Source: Streptomyces sp. R302
GTDB taxonomy: Bacteria; Actinomycetota; Actinomycetes; Streptomycetales; Streptomycetaceae
NCBI RefSeq assembly: GCF_012927245.1
Contig: NZ_JABBGE010000011.1
Location: forward strand, 124,001 to 188,000
DNA: 64,000 nucleotides
Direction: 5' to 3'
The notes under the pieces were generated by a model. It was not told where the DNA came from. It saw only the letters and a list, made by a program, of their open reading frames with translations, and made no database searches. The first letter of the stretch is position 1, and each line of letters opens with the position of its first letter. Positions 33,387 through 41,987 of the stretch are shown here, one piece after another. A program made the position numbers and the translations under genes.

Positions 33387-33674
33387 CTAGGCGAGGAGGA
33401 GCGCCGTGCCCACCGTCAGGAAGACGAGTCCGATGAGGGCGAGCACCCCGCCCCATACGCGGAGGAGTACGAGCCCTTTCGACCTGCGGCGGAAGGCGTC
33501 CATCGCGGGGTGCTCCACGCCCAGCCGGCCGAAGACCCGCAGGAGGGTCGGTTCGGAGAACATGGGGTTGAGGTAGGTGTCCACGATCCGCCCGGTGAGG
33601 CCGCGCCGGTCGGTCAGGAGGGCGAGCCCGGCCAGGGTGGCCCCGCCCCCCAGCAGCATCGCGATGAGGATCAT
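33387..33674 (-). CDS. Hypothetical small membrane protein
   Basis: 95-residue protein with an N-terminal helix (MILIAMLLGGGATLAGLALL), a polar middle (RIVDTYLNPMFSEPTLLRVFGRLGVEHPAMDAFRRRSKG, quoted only to mark residues about 29-66 as MFSEPTLLRVFG and neighbours) and a C-terminal helix (VWGGVLALIGLVFLTVGTALLL). Both ends span the membrane with the middle in the cytoplasm or outside. A run of nine Gs lies just upstream of the ATG. Family not recognised. Confidence 0.72.
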   Translation of the reverse strand: MILIAMLLGGGATLAGLALLTDRRGLTGRIVDTYLNPMFSEPTLLRVFGRLGVEHPAMDAFRRRSKGLVLLRVWGGVLALIGLVFLTVGTALLLA

Positions 33675-33701
33675 GTCCCCCCCCCGGGAACCCGACAGAG
33701 T

Positions 33702-33750
33702 CGGATGTTGGATGTCGGATGTTGAATGCTGGATATCGAATATTGGATAC
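33702..33750. repeat. Seven contiguous 7-bp direct repeats, consensus YGGATRT
   Basis: Heptamers CGGATGT, TGGATGT, CGGATGT, TGAATGC, TGGATAT, CGAATAT and TGGATAC follow one another without gaps. The block is AT-rich in a very GC-rich setting. It lies between the divergent genes starting at 33674 and 33902. Confidence 0.85.
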
Positions 33751-33901
33751 GGACGAGGGTCGGGTGCGCCTCGGCCCCGTCCGTCATCCTGCCACCCTCC
33801 GATTCCGCCACCCCGGTCCGCCGTCGGCCGGTTACTGCATTCGACGGCGGCTCCGGGCGTGTCACGGGGGGTCGACCGCAGGTCCGGCGCAGTCTGCTCA
33901 T

Positions 33902-35287
33902 ATGACGAAGTCGTACCCGCTCCTCGGGATCGCCGCCTGCACCGTCGCCGCCACGCTGGCCACGGGCGTCCGTCCCGCCGTCGCCGCCACCGTCGACATC
34001 GGCAACCCCGTCTCCGGCAGCAACGGCTTCGGGGTCGTCGTCGAGACCGACGCGCTCCTCGGCTCCACCGAGTCCGAGGGGCCCGTCGCGATCGGCGGGG
34101 ACCTCTCCTACGGGGCCGGGTACAACGTCTCCCTGCACACCCCCGGCACCTTCACCGTCGGCACCGACGCGCGGCCCACCGCGCTCCTTGTCGGCGGCCG
34201 GATCGACTACGGCGCCAGCAGCCCGGTCGGCGTCCTCAAGGTCCTCCAGAACGGGTACGTGAAGGTCGGCGACCTCGGCGGCAGCGACGTCGTCACCAAG
34301 GACGGCAACGACGCCACCGTGAAGACCCAGGTCGTCGCCACCAGCCAGGGGCACAACTCCACCCCGCGCGTCGAGCTCACCGTCGAGCAGCCCGCCCTCT
34401 CCGTCGGGCCCCACCCCGGCCTCATGGACTTCACCGGCCTCTTCGCCACCTACCGCGACCGCGCCGACGCGCTCGCCTCCTGCGTCGCCACCGTCGAGGT
34501 CCAGGACCCGGGCCGGATCAGCCTGGACGACAAGCAGACCAACGTCCTCCGCCTGACCGGCGAGGAGCTGAACGACCTCTCCGAGCTGACCTTCCTCGAC
34601 CGCCCCACCGCCAAGGGCCCCCTCGTCATCGACGTCGACACCACCGCGAGCGGCTCCGTCTTCACCTGGGACGTCCCCAACATGGCCGGGGTGAGCGGGG
34701 AGGACGCGCCCTACATCCTGTGGAACTTCTCCGACGCCACGGAGATCACCATCGCCACCGGCGACTCCGTCGAGGGCACCGTCTACGCCCCGCGCGCCCA
34801 CCTCACCGACATCGACCCCGCCAACATCGAGGGCGACGTCATCGCCAAGGCCCTCACGGCCGGGCCGCTGGAGGCCGCGCGCGCCGCCGACGTCAACGCC
34901 GGCGAGATCCACTACTTCCCCTTCGCCGCCGAGCTGAGCTGTGAGGACGGCACCGGTCCCACCCCCACCGCGAGCCCGTCCACGACGGAGCCGACCCCGG
35001 AGCCGTCGACGAGCGAGCCCACCCCGGAGCCGTCCACCACCGAGCCGACTCCCGAGCCGTCCACCACCGAGCCCACGCCGGAGCCCTCCACCACCGAGCC
35101 CACCACCGAGCCGACTCCGGAGCCCTCCGAGCCCGGCGGCTACGGCGACGACGACGGCCACGACGGTCACGACGGTGGCGAGCTGGCCGACAGCGGTGCC
35201 GGGCTGCCCGCCTACGCGACCGCCGCGCTCGCCTCGCTCTGCGCCGCCGGCGGGGTGCTGCTCGTCCGCCGGTCACGTCGCCGCTGA
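33902..35287 (+). CDS. Secreted choice-of-anchor A surface protein with Pro/Glu/Thr repeats and wall/membrane anchor
   Basis: 461-residue exported protein. The signal peptide ends near AVAA (about residue 28). A choice-of-anchor A beta-helix-like domain follows (about 30-345), with FGVVVETDALLGSTESEGPVAIGGDL (in part) at its start and YILWNFSDATEITIATGDSVEGTVYAPRAH (in part) near its end. A TEPTPEPS-type repeat stalk occupies about 350-405. A DG/DH acidic patch then leads to LADSGAG, a hydrophobic helix and the tail RRSRRR. LADSG resembles a degenerate LAxTG sorting signal for class E sortases, with Ser for Thr. It probably sits on the cell surface. The ATG at 33902 starts the signal peptide. 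Its 3' end overlaps the convergent gene by 76 bp. Confidence 0.88.
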   Translation: MTKSYPLLGIAACTVAATLATGVRPAVAATVDIGNPVSGSNGFGVVVETDALLGSTESEGPVAIGGDLSYGAGYNVSLHTPGTFTVGTDARPTALLVGGRIDYGASSPVGVLKVLQNGYVKVGDLGGSDVVTKDGNDATVKTQVVATSQGHNSTPRVELTVEQPALSVGPHPGLMDFTGLFATYRDRADALASCVATVEVQDPGRISLDDKQTNVLRLTGEELNDLSELTFLDRPTAKGPLVIDVDTTASGSVFTWDVPNMAGVSGEDAPYILWNFSDATEITIATGDSVEGTVYAPRAHLTDIDPANIEGDVIAKALTAGPLEAARAADVNAGEIHYFPFAAELSCEDGTGPTPTASPSTTEPTPEPSTSEPTPEPSTTEPTPEPSTTEPTPEPSTTEPTTEPTPEPSEPGGYGDDDGHDGHDGGELADSGAGLPAYATAALASLCAAGGVLLVRRSRRR

Positions 35288-37728
35288 CCCCGCAGCGCCA
35301 GGACGGGCAGGGCCAGCAGCGAGGCTCCGGCCGCCGCCAGGCCCGGCAGCAGGCCCGGCGGGCGGAAGGCGCAGGTCAGGGTAGTGGCGTCGGTGAGCGG
35401 GACGGCGAGGAGACCGGCGTACGGCTCCACCTCCCGGCCCGCGCAGCTCCAGCCGGGGATCGCGGGCGCGGCGACCACCGCCGTGCCGGTCACCGGGTGC
35501 GGGAAGCGGGCCGTGAGGCCGGTCGTCGTGGGGGCGACGGCGACCGCCGCCGGGCTCCGCAGCGCGTCGACGGCCGTCCGCAGCCGGGTCCGGTCCAGGC
35601 AGCCGAGTTCCGCCGGGCCCCGCCCGCCGGGGATCTCCGGACGGGTGCCGGGGGTGGTCTGGACGCCCAGGGAGGCGAGCGCGGCGCGGCGCTTGGGGCC
35701 GCCGCCGAGGAGCCGTACCGGGGCGGCGGTGCCGAGGCGGGCCGGGCCGGTGCGTTCGGGCGCCCAGAGGAAGACCTCCGTACCGACCGGGCAGGCGCCC
35801 GAGGGTGACGGCGGGGCGGTGTACACCCGGGCGCCCAGGAGGAGTTCCTGGTTCCGGAAGGGGGACGGGCCGAAGGCCGGTGCCGGGCCCGGGGGCCGTA
35901 CCGTCACCAGCGGCAGCACCGCATCCGTGTCCGTACGCACCAGCTCGCCGTCCCGCCAGCGGGCGCCGACGCCGAACAGGGCGTCCACGACCGGGTTGTC
36001 GAGGCTCTGGAGGTTGCGGCCGCGTGAGGTCCAGCCGCCACCGAGGGCGGTGAGCAGCTCGGTGAGGACGGCGGGGGTGTGGCTGCTGTAGTAGGCGGCG
36101 CCCTGGCCGCCGAGGAGCAGCGGGTCGTTCCCGGCGACGCGGGGGAGGCCGGAGTCGGTGCGGTACGCGGGCCAGCCGTCGGCCGCCGCGAGGGCCGCCG
36201 CCCGGCGTTGCTGCTCCGCGCCGTACGGCGGGTAGTCGTCGAGGTGGCCGAGGCGGCGGCGGTCCGCGTACGCGGTGGTCGCGGCGGCCTGGCCGAGGAG
36301 CGCGCCGGTGACGAGCAGCGCGGTGAGGGCGGCGTACCGGCGCCGCCGGGGGAGGGCGAGGGCGCCCGCCGTGGCGGCCAGGCCCGCGAGGGCGAGGAGC
36401 AGCGCGGGGCGGGTGGCGAGGTCGCTGGGGAGGGCGGCGGCGGTGAGGGCCAGGACGGCGGCGGAGCCCGCCGCGAGGGCCCGGCGGCCGGGCAGGCCGT
36501 GGGCGAGGCCGGCGTGCGCGGCGATCACGAGGAGCCCGGCGAGGACGAAGGTCTGGCGGTACGGGCTGCCGTTGGGGGTGGCGAAGAGGTGCCACACCAG
36601 GTGCGTCGGGCCCCACTGGAAGGAGAGGGCGACGGCGAGGACGAGCCCGGTCCACACCCACCGCTCACGCCGCGGCACGTCACGGCGGAAGGCGAGCGCC
36701 GCCGCGAGCAGCAGGACCGGGGCGGCGACGAAGGCGGCCGGCGTGGAGAAGCCGTACGTCCCCGGCAGCAGCCGCGCCAGCGCGTCCGCCGCGCCCGCCG
36801 CCTCGAAGTCCCGTACGACGCCCGGGTACGCCTGCCGGGTGGAGAGGAGGACGGGGGCGAGGACGGGCGCGGCGAGGCCCACGCCGAGGACCGTGGAGAC
36901 GGCGGCCCGGAGCAGCGGCCGGGGGCGGAGGCGGTCCGTCGTCGCGAGGCGGGCGAGGAGGAAGAGGGTGGCGCCGAGGGTCGCCATGTAGGCGGTGTAG
37001 AAGTTCGCCGTCCAGCAGACGGCGACCGTCAGGACCGACAGCAGGGGGCGGACGCCCTCGCGGGCCCATTCGGCGACCAGGCAGAGGAGCGGGAAGGCGA
37101 TCAGGCCGTCCAGCCACATCGGGTTGTACGTGCCCTCCACCAGGGACCAGCCGCACAGCGCGTATCCGGCGCCGAGGAGGGCGGGCCACCACCAGGCCGG
37201 GGCGGTCGAGAGGCGGCGGAGGAGGAAGGCGGTGGCGGCCGCGGCCAGGGCCGTCTTGAGGACGGTCAGGGCGTAGACGGCGTACTCGATGTCGTCGCGC
37301 GGGGCCAGTGCCACCAGCGGTGCCAGCGGGCTCGACAGGTAGGTGCCGTAGTCGGGGAGGAAGCTCGTGCCCCAGCCCGCCCGCCAGTCGAGCAGGAGGC
37401 CGCCGTCGGCGCGGCCGCGCAGCAGGTCCCACAGGTGCGCGTGGAAGGGGACGAACTGGTTGGCCAGGTCGTTCACGGACCGGTGGCGCGGGCCGAAGGG
37501 GAAGATCCGGGCCACCGCGTCCCCGGCGCAGACGGCGGCGACGGCGAGGACGCCGGCCAGGGCGGAGGCGGCGGCCGTGGCACGGCGCGGCGCGGAGGCC
37601 GAGACATCGGCTGACGCGGCCGTGTCATCAGCGACCGTGCCATCAGCGACCGTGCCATCAGCGGCCGTGACGTCGGCGGACGTGGTTCGCAGGGCGGTTC
37701 GCAGGGTGGTTCGCAAGACAGTTCGCAT
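35212..37728 (-). CDS. YfhO-family multi-pass membrane protein (GT-C-like)
   Basis: About 838 residues if started at the ATG at 37728 (858 from a GTG at 37788). The first membrane segment, ALAGVLAVAAVCAGDAV, is followed by RIFPFGPRHRSVNDLANQFVPFHAHLWDLLRG (in part) and YGTYLSSPLAPLVAL, the conserved opening of YfhO proteins. About a dozen hydrophobic helices run to residue about 480. A large extracytoplasmic domain and a final helix (LPGLAAAGASLLALPVLAL) complete it. In Bacillus, YfhO helps glycosylate lipoteichoic acid with a GT2 partner; here a GT2 gene is divergently transcribed from the same short region. Low-complexity repeats at the 5' end make the exact start uncertain. Its last 25 codons overlap the convergent surface-protein gene. 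Confidence 0.87.
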   Translation of the reverse strand: MRTVLRTTLRTALRTTSADVTAADGTVADGTVADDTAASADVSASAPRRATAAASALAGVLAVAAVCAGDAVARIFPFGPRHRSVNDLANQFVPFHAHLWDLLRGRADGGLLLDWRAGWGTSFLPDYGTYLSSPLAPLVALAPRDDIEYAVYALTVLKTALAAAATAFLLRRLSTAPAWWWPALLGAGYALCGWSLVEGTYNPMWLDGLIAFPLLCLVAEWAREGVRPLLSVLTVAVCWTANFYTAYMATLGATLFLLARLATTDRLRPRPLLRAAVSTVLGVGLAAPVLAPVLLSTRQAYPGVVRDFEAAGAADALARLLPGTYGFSTPAAFVAAPVLLLAAALAFRRDVPRRERWVWTGLVLAVALSFQWGPTHLVWHLFATPNGSPYRQTFVLAGLLVIAAHAGLAHGLPGRRALAAGSAAVLALTAAALPSDLATRPALLLALAGLAATAGALALPRRRRYAALTALLVTGALLGQAAATTAYADRRRLGHLDDYPPYGAEQQRRAAALAAADGWPAYRTDSGLPRVAGNDPLLLGGQGAAYYSSHTPAVLTELLTALGGGWTSRGRNLQSLDNPVVDALFGVGARWRDGELVRTDTDAVLPLVTVRPPGPAPAFGPSPFRNQELLLGARVYTAPPSPSGACPVGTEVFLWAPERTGPARLGTAAPVRLLGGGPKRRAALASLGVQTTPGTRPEIPGGRGPAELGCLDRTRLRTAVDALRSPAAVAVAPTTTGLTARFPHPVTGTAVVAAPAIPGWSCAGREVEPYAGLLAVPLTDATTLTCAFRPPGLLPGLAAAGASLLALPVLALRGQRRRDRRTSSTPPAAQSEASAAVA

Positions 37729-37846
37729 GGCGGGTTCGAATATCGCAGCGCCGGACGGGCGGGAGGCGACCGGCGCGGGGCAGTTCACGCAATGGTCGTC
37801 TCGGCGTCACCCCGGCGGGGCGGGAGGGTCACCGCCCTGCCTTTGG

Positions 37847-38851
37847 GTGTCCGATGTGCTGCTCTCTCTCGTCGTCCCCTGCTTCAACGAGGAGGACGTC
37901 CTCTCCCGTTTCCACGACCACGTGACGAAGGAACTCGACGCCCTGGAGGGCGAGTTCGAGATCGTGTACGTGGACGACGGAAGCCGCGACCGGACCCTCC
38001 CGATCCTGCGGGACCTCGCCGCCGCCGACCCCGCCCGGGTCCGCTTCGTCTCCTTCAGCCGCAACTTCGGCAAGGAGGCCGCCATGCTGGCCGGGCTCCG
38101 GCACGCGGGCGGCGACGCCGTCGTCATCATGGACGCGGACCTCCAGCACCCGCCCGAGCTGGTGCACCGCATGGTCGCGCTGCACGCCGAGGGGTACGAC
38201 CAGGTCGTCGCCCGCCGCACCCGCGAGGGCGACCGGGTCACCCGCACCCTCACCGCCCGCCTCTACTACCGGGCGATCAACCGACTTGTCGACGTCGAAC
38301 TCGTCGACGGCGTCGGCGACTTCCGCCTCCTCTCCCGGCGCACCGTCGACGCGGTCCTCGGGCTCGGCGAGTACAACCGCTTCTCCAAGGGCCTGTTCTC
38401 CTGGGTCGGCTTCCGGACCACGACCTTCGCCTACGAGAACGCCGTGCGCGAGGAGGGCCGGTCCAAGTGGACCTTCGGCAAGCTCCTCAACTACGGCCTC
38501 GACGGCCTCCTCTCCTTCAACAACAAGCCGCTGCGCGCCGCCGTCTACCTGGGCCTGCTGCTCGTCTCCCTCGCCCTCGCCTACGCCGGCTGGATCGTCG
38601 CCGACGCCCTGGCCCACGGCGTCGACACGCCCGGCTACGTCACCCTCCTCGTCGCCGTCACCGCCCTCGCCGGCGTCCAGATGGTCATGGTCGGCCTGAT
38701 CGGCGAGTACGTCGGCCGCATCTACTACGAGGTGAAGCGCCGCCCGCACTACCTGGTCGCGGAGACGCACTCGGGCCCGGAGACGGAGGGAGCCCGGGCC
38801 GACACCCGGGCGGCGGGTGCCTCGTTGTGGGAGACGGTCGTCCGGAAGTGA
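37847..38851 (+). CDS. GT2 family glycosyltransferase (polyprenyl-phosphate sugar transferase, GtrB/DPM type)
   Basis: 334-residue membrane enzyme that moves a sugar from a nucleotide donor to undecaprenyl phosphate on the inner membrane face. The catalytic domain has LSLVVPCFNEEDVL, VYVDDGSRDRT (first Asp pair), SRNFGKEAAMLAGLRHA, VIMDADLQHPPEL (DAD, DLQHP) and VDGVGDFRLLSRR. Two C-terminal helices (about residues 225-247 and 262-285) end with GLIGEYVGRIYYEVKRRPHYL, standard for GtrB/YkoT/CsbB enzymes. The GTG at 37847 gives VSDVLLSLVVPC, the normal distance to the first strand. It faces away from the YfhO gene, and the pair resembles CsbB-YfhO of lipid-linked sugar systems. Confidence 0.93.
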   Translation: MSDVLLSLVVPCFNEEDVLSRFHDHVTKELDALEGEFEIVYVDDGSRDRTLPILRDLAAADPARVRFVSFSRNFGKEAAMLAGLRHAGGDAVVIMDADLQHPPELVHRMVALHAEGYDQVVARRTREGDRVTRTLTARLYYRAINRLVDVELVDGVGDFRLLSRRTVDAVLGLGEYNRFSKGLFSWVGFRTTTFAYENAVREEGRSKWTFGKLLNYGLDGLLSFNNKPLRAAVYLGLLLVSLALAYAGWIVADALAHGVDTPGYVTLLVAVTALAGVQMVMVGLIGEYVGRIYYEVKRRPHYLVAETHSGPETEGARADTRAAGASLWETVVRK

Positions 38852-38973
38852 CCCCCGTGACGCGGTGACAGTGAAGTTGTCCCCGCGAAGTAGTGGCTAC
38901 GGTCCCGGCGACTCCCTACCATCGATCACCGCAAGGTCGTCCAACTGACGCACGACCAGCCCGGGAGGCTCCT

Positions 38974-39666
38974 TTGCACCGCCGCGACCGTCGCCACGAC
39001 CACCCCGCACGCCGCCGCACCGCGCTCGCCCTCTCCGCCGCGTTCCTCGCCGCGGCCCCGCTGCTCACCGCGTGCGGCGGCGAGGCCCATCCGGGGGCCG
39101 CGGCCGTCGTCGGCGGCGAGCGGATCGACGTCTCCACCCTGCAGGCCCAGGTGAAGGCCGCGCGGGACGCCCAGGCGAAGTCCCCGCAGCCCGCCCAGCT
39201 GATCGCCGCCACCGGCGACCTCAACCGGCAGAAGCTCAACGGCATGATCTTCGACCGGATCCTCGACAAGGTCGCCGCCGACCAGGGCGTCACCGCCAGC
39301 CGCGCCGAGCTCCAGGAGACCCGTGAGGCCTTCGTCCGCGAGAACGGCGGCGAGGAGGGCCTGGAGGCCGTCCTGCTCCAGCAGCAGGGCGTCGCCCCCG
39401 GCCAGGTCGACGACGTCGTCCGGCGCAACGTCCTCATGACGAAGATCATCGAGAAGCAGGGGATCACCGAGACCCCCGAGGGCCAGCAGAAGCTCCAGGC
39501 GCTCTTCGCCGACGCCTCCGCCGCCCTCGACATCGACGTGAACCCCCGCTACGGCGCCTGGGACGACGCCAAGGTCCAGCTGGACACCGGCGCCGACACG
39601 GCCCCCTGGCTCCTGAAGGTCTCCAAGGACCCGGCGGCCGAGGGACCGGAGCAGCTTCCGGGCTGA
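38974..39666 (+). CDS. SurA-N-like lipoprotein (periplasmic-type chaperone)
   Basis: 230-residue lipoprotein. Basic start LHRRDRRHDHPARRR, hydrophobic segment and lipobox LLTAC (Cys about 33). The mature region reads AAVVGGERIDVSTLQAQVKA (in part), LNRQKLNGMIFDRILDKVAAD and VTASRAELQETREAFV, the helical SurA N-terminal / trigger-factor-C chaperone fold. The parvulin isomerase domain is absent, as in other actinobacterial members. The TTG at 38974 has GGGAGG upstream, which is why I start there rather than at upstream in-frame codons. In Streptomyces it usually precedes mazG, as here. Confidence 0.9.
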   Translation: MHRRDRRHDHPARRRTALALSAAFLAAAPLLTACGGEAHPGAAAVVGGERIDVSTLQAQVKAARDAQAKSPQPAQLIAATGDLNRQKLNGMIFDRILDKVAADQGVTASRAELQETREAFVRENGGEEGLEAVLLQQQGVAPGQVDDVVRRNVLMTKIIEKQGITETPEGQQKLQALFADASAALDIDVNPRYGAWDDAKVQLDTGADTAPWLLKVSKDPAAEGPEQLPG

Positions 39667-39680
39667 GCCGGTCCCCGGGG

Positions 39681-39686
39681 TAGGTT
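39681..39686 (+). promoter_or_regulatory. -10 element TAGGTT of the mazG leaderless promoter
   Basis: TAGGTT ends 6 nt before the GTG at 39693. There is no room for a conventional leader between the upstream stop (39666) and this start other than this promoter. Confidence 0.5.
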
Positions 39687-39692
39687 CGGAGG

Positions 39693-40655
39693 GTGACTTC
39701 CGAGAACCCCGGCCGCGTCGTCCTGCTCACCGCCAGCCACCGGGTGGCGCCCGGACTGCTGTCCTGGCCCGCCTGGCAGGCGCTGCGGGACGCCGACCGG
39801 GTGCTCTGCCCCGACGAGCACCACCCCCAGCTGCCGTACCTGCGGGAGGCGGGCGTCGCCGTCGAGCACCTCCGCCCCACCGCGGAGGAGCTGGTCGCCG
39901 CCTGCGCCGGCGGCCGCACCGTCCTCGTGCTGCCCTCCGGCGAGGGCGACCGGGCCCTCACCGACGGGCTCGCCCGGCTCGCCGGCTCCGGCCGGGTGTC
40001 CATGCCCGACCTGGAGCTGCTGCCCGGCTCGTACGACCTCCCCGGCGCCCGGCTCCTCGACCTCGTGCAGATCATGGACGTCATCCGGCGCCGGTGCCCC
40101 TGGTCCTCGCTCCAGACCCACCAGGGGCTCGCCAAGTACGCCATCGAGGAGGCGTACGAGCTCGTCGAGGCGATCGAGGCCGGCGACCGGCACGAGCTCC
40201 GCGAGGAGCTGGGCGACGTCCTCCTCCAGGTCGTCTTCCACGCGCGGATCGCCGAGGAGGACGCCGAGGAGCCCTTCTCCGTCGACGACGTGGCCGCCGG
40301 GCTCATCGAGAAGCTGATCCAGCGCCACCCGCACATCTTCGGCGACGAGACCGCCGAGACCCCCGAGGACGTCCGCGCCCACTGGCTGCGCACCAAGGCC
40401 GCCGAGAAGCGACGCGAGTCGGTGACGGACGGCGTCCCCGTCGGCCAGCCCGGCCTCGCCCTCGCGGCCAAGCTCGCGAGCCGCGTCCGCACCGCGGGCC
40501 TCGACGCGCCCCTGCCGGGCGGCGAGGGCATCGGCTACGAACTCCTGGCGCTCGCGGTCCGCGCGGAGGCCGAGGGCGTGGACCCGGAGGCGGCGCTGCG
40601 CGCGGCGGCCCGGGCGTACCGGGACGCGATCCGGGCGGCGGAGGGGGTCGTCTAG
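39693..40655 (+). CDS. mazG: Nucleoside triphosphate pyrophosphohydrolase MazG
   Basis: 320-residue house-cleaning NTPase that hydrolyses (d)NTPs to monophosphates and pyrophosphate. The first about 125 residues (VVLLTASHRVAPGLLSW ... TVLVLPSGEGDRALTDGLARL) resemble a reduced tetrapyrrole-methylase-like domain, as in YabN-type fusions. The MazG domain spans about 130-300 with CPWSSLQTHQGLAKYAIEEAYELVEAIE (quoted in part; EExxE motif) and ELREELGDVLLQVVFHARIA (ExxD motif), then RHPHIFGD. Metal-binding Glu and Asp residues are present. The GTG at 39693 follows a -10 hexamer and gives VTSENPGRVVLLTA. Confidence 0.94.
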   Translation: MTSENPGRVVLLTASHRVAPGLLSWPAWQALRDADRVLCPDEHHPQLPYLREAGVAVEHLRPTAEELVAACAGGRTVLVLPSGEGDRALTDGLARLAGSGRVSMPDLELLPGSYDLPGARLLDLVQIMDVIRRRCPWSSLQTHQGLAKYAIEEAYELVEAIEAGDRHELREELGDVLLQVVFHARIAEEDAEEPFSVDDVAAGLIEKLIQRHPHIFGDETAETPEDVRAHWLRTKAAEKRRESVTDGVPVGQPGLALAAKLASRVRTAGLDAPLPGGEGIGYELLALAVRAEAEGVDPEAALRAAARAYRDAIRAAEGVV

Positions 40656-40673
40656 GAGCCCGTCCGAGGGGCT

Positions 40674-41885
40674 TCAGAGTTCGCGCGGGGCGCGGGCGGC
40701 CGGGTCGTGCCAGCGGACCGCGGGGCGCTCCAGGAGCCATTCGGCGCGGGTGGTGGGGCGGGTGGCGAAGCGGCCCGCCGGCGGGAGGAGGTCGTGGCGG
40801 GTGCGGGCCGGGTCGGCGCCCAGCTCCGCCAGGACCTCGGCGACCTCGGTGACGAAGCCGGGCGGGCCGGCCAGGTGGACGTCGTGGTCGGGCCAGCGGC
40901 CGCAGGACCGCAGCGCGGTGAGGAGGCGTTCGGTCGCCTGGTCGCGCGGGTGGCGGGGGGCCGAGGTGATGTACGTGACGCTCAGGCCGGGCAGCCGGGC
41001 GGACAGCCGCTCCAGCTCCTCCCGCCCGTACAGGTACTCGCGGGAGCGGGCCACCGCGAAGATCCGGCCCGCGGCCTCCGGGTCGGCGTCGGCCGCCTCC
41101 TCCAGGAGCGCCTTGACCGGCGCCCAGCCCGTACCGGCGCATATGTAGGTACGCAGCCCGCCCGGCGCCGTGCCGGAGGTCGCCGCCCCGCCGGCCGCGC
41201 TCAGCCGCAGGGTCTCGCCCGGACGGACCTCGTCCACCAGGGCCGTGGACATGGCCCCGCCGGGGATCCGGCTCACGTGCAGGTCGAGGGTGCCGTCCGC
41301 GCGGGGCGCGTTGCCGAGCGAGTACGTGCGCCACACCCGCGGGACCCGGAGCGAGCTGACGCCGGCGTACTGGCCGGGGAGGAAGGGGTACGGCCGGCGG
41401 GGGCGGAGGGTCAGCACGGCGAGGTCCTCGCCGTGCCGCCGGTGTCCGACGACGTCCGCGTCCCACCAGGCGGGCTCCCCGGTACGGGCGGCCTCGTCCG
41501 CGCCCCGCAGCATCAGCTCCGCGACGTGGCCGTACGCCTCCGACCACGCCTTCTCCGCCTCGATCGTCCACGTCGAGCCCGCGGTGTGCGCGAAGGCGGC
41601 GAGCAGGCTCTCGCCGACCGCCGCGTACAGGGCGGGGGTGGCGAGGTACTTCCGGTGGTCGCGGCCGAGCCGCTCCAGATAGGCGTCGAGGCCCGGGTCG
41701 TCGAGCCCGGTCACCACCCGGGCGAGGGCGGCGAACAGCCGGTCGCGCTGCGGGACCATGTCCTCGGGGAAGAGCGCGCGTACGCCGGGGTTGCGCCAGA
41801 AGAGGTGCGAGTAGAAGTACGTGACAGCGTGTTCGGCCCGTCTCTCGACGACCGCGAACGTGCTTCTGAGCAAGGCGAGGTCCAC
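40674..41885 (-). CDS. Flavohaemoprotein-like globin/FAD/NAD-binding protein
   Basis: 403-residue cytosolic protein. The N-terminal globin domain (about residues 1-135) has YFYSHLFWRNPGVRALFPEDM and LGRDHRKYLATPALYAAVG, with the proximal His in DHRKY. A ferredoxin-reductase-type FAD domain follows (about 145-245), with LPGQYAGVSS and VWRTYSLGNAP (RxYS). The NAD domain (about 250-380) has YICAGTGWAPVKALL and VHLAGPPGFVTEV. It would use NADH to reduce oxygen or nitric oxide, as flavohaemoglobins do. Actinobacterial members of this subgroup often sit apart from NO-responsive genes; no NsrR-like site was recognised. GTG start; ends close to the convergent mazG gene. Confidence 0.92.
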   Translation of the reverse strand: MDLALLRSTFAVVERRAEHAVTYFYSHLFWRNPGVRALFPEDMVPQRDRLFAALARVVTGLDDPGLDAYLERLGRDHRKYLATPALYAAVGESLLAAFAHTAGSTWTIEAEKAWSEAYGHVAELMLRGADEAARTGEPAWWDADVVGHRRHGEDLAVLTLRPRRPYPFLPGQYAGVSSLRVPRVWRTYSLGNAPRADGTLDLHVSRIPGGAMSTALVDEVRPGETLRLSAAGGAATSGTAPGGLRTYICAGTGWAPVKALLEEAADADPEAAGRIFAVARSREYLYGREELERLSARLPGLSVTYITSAPRHPRDQATERLLTALRSCGRWPDHDVHLAGPPGFVTEVAEVLAELGADPARTRHDLLPPAGRFATRPTTRAEWLLERPAVRWHDPAARAPREL

Positions 41886-41975
41886 GCGGGGAAATGTAGG
41901 GCACGGCCCGTCACGACGTGATCACCGGCCGGTGATCACGTCAGGTCGGCCGAAGGGACGCCCGCGACCGGACGG

Positions 41976-41981
41976 TACGGT
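41976..41981 (+). promoter_or_regulatory. -10 element TACGGT before the collagen-like/P450 gene
   Basis: TACGGT ends 6 nt before the GTG at 41988. No properly spaced ribosome site precedes this GTG, so transcription probably begins at or just before it. This supports translation from the start of the Gly-X-Y region. Confidence 0.5.
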
Positions 41982-41987
41982 CGGGGA

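Noticed and set aside
33702..33750. Heptamer array as a CRISPR.
   Set aside because: Units are 7 bp, contiguous and without spacers; no cas genes.
36079..37614. A 511-codon plus-strand open frame opposite the YfhO gene.
   Set aside because: Arg/Gly/Glu-rich shadow text; the minus strand has the YfhO signature and membrane helices.
35212..37788. GTG at 37788 as the YfhO start.
   Set aside because: No ribosome site and little room for divergent promoters; the ATG at 37728 is preferred, though not proven.
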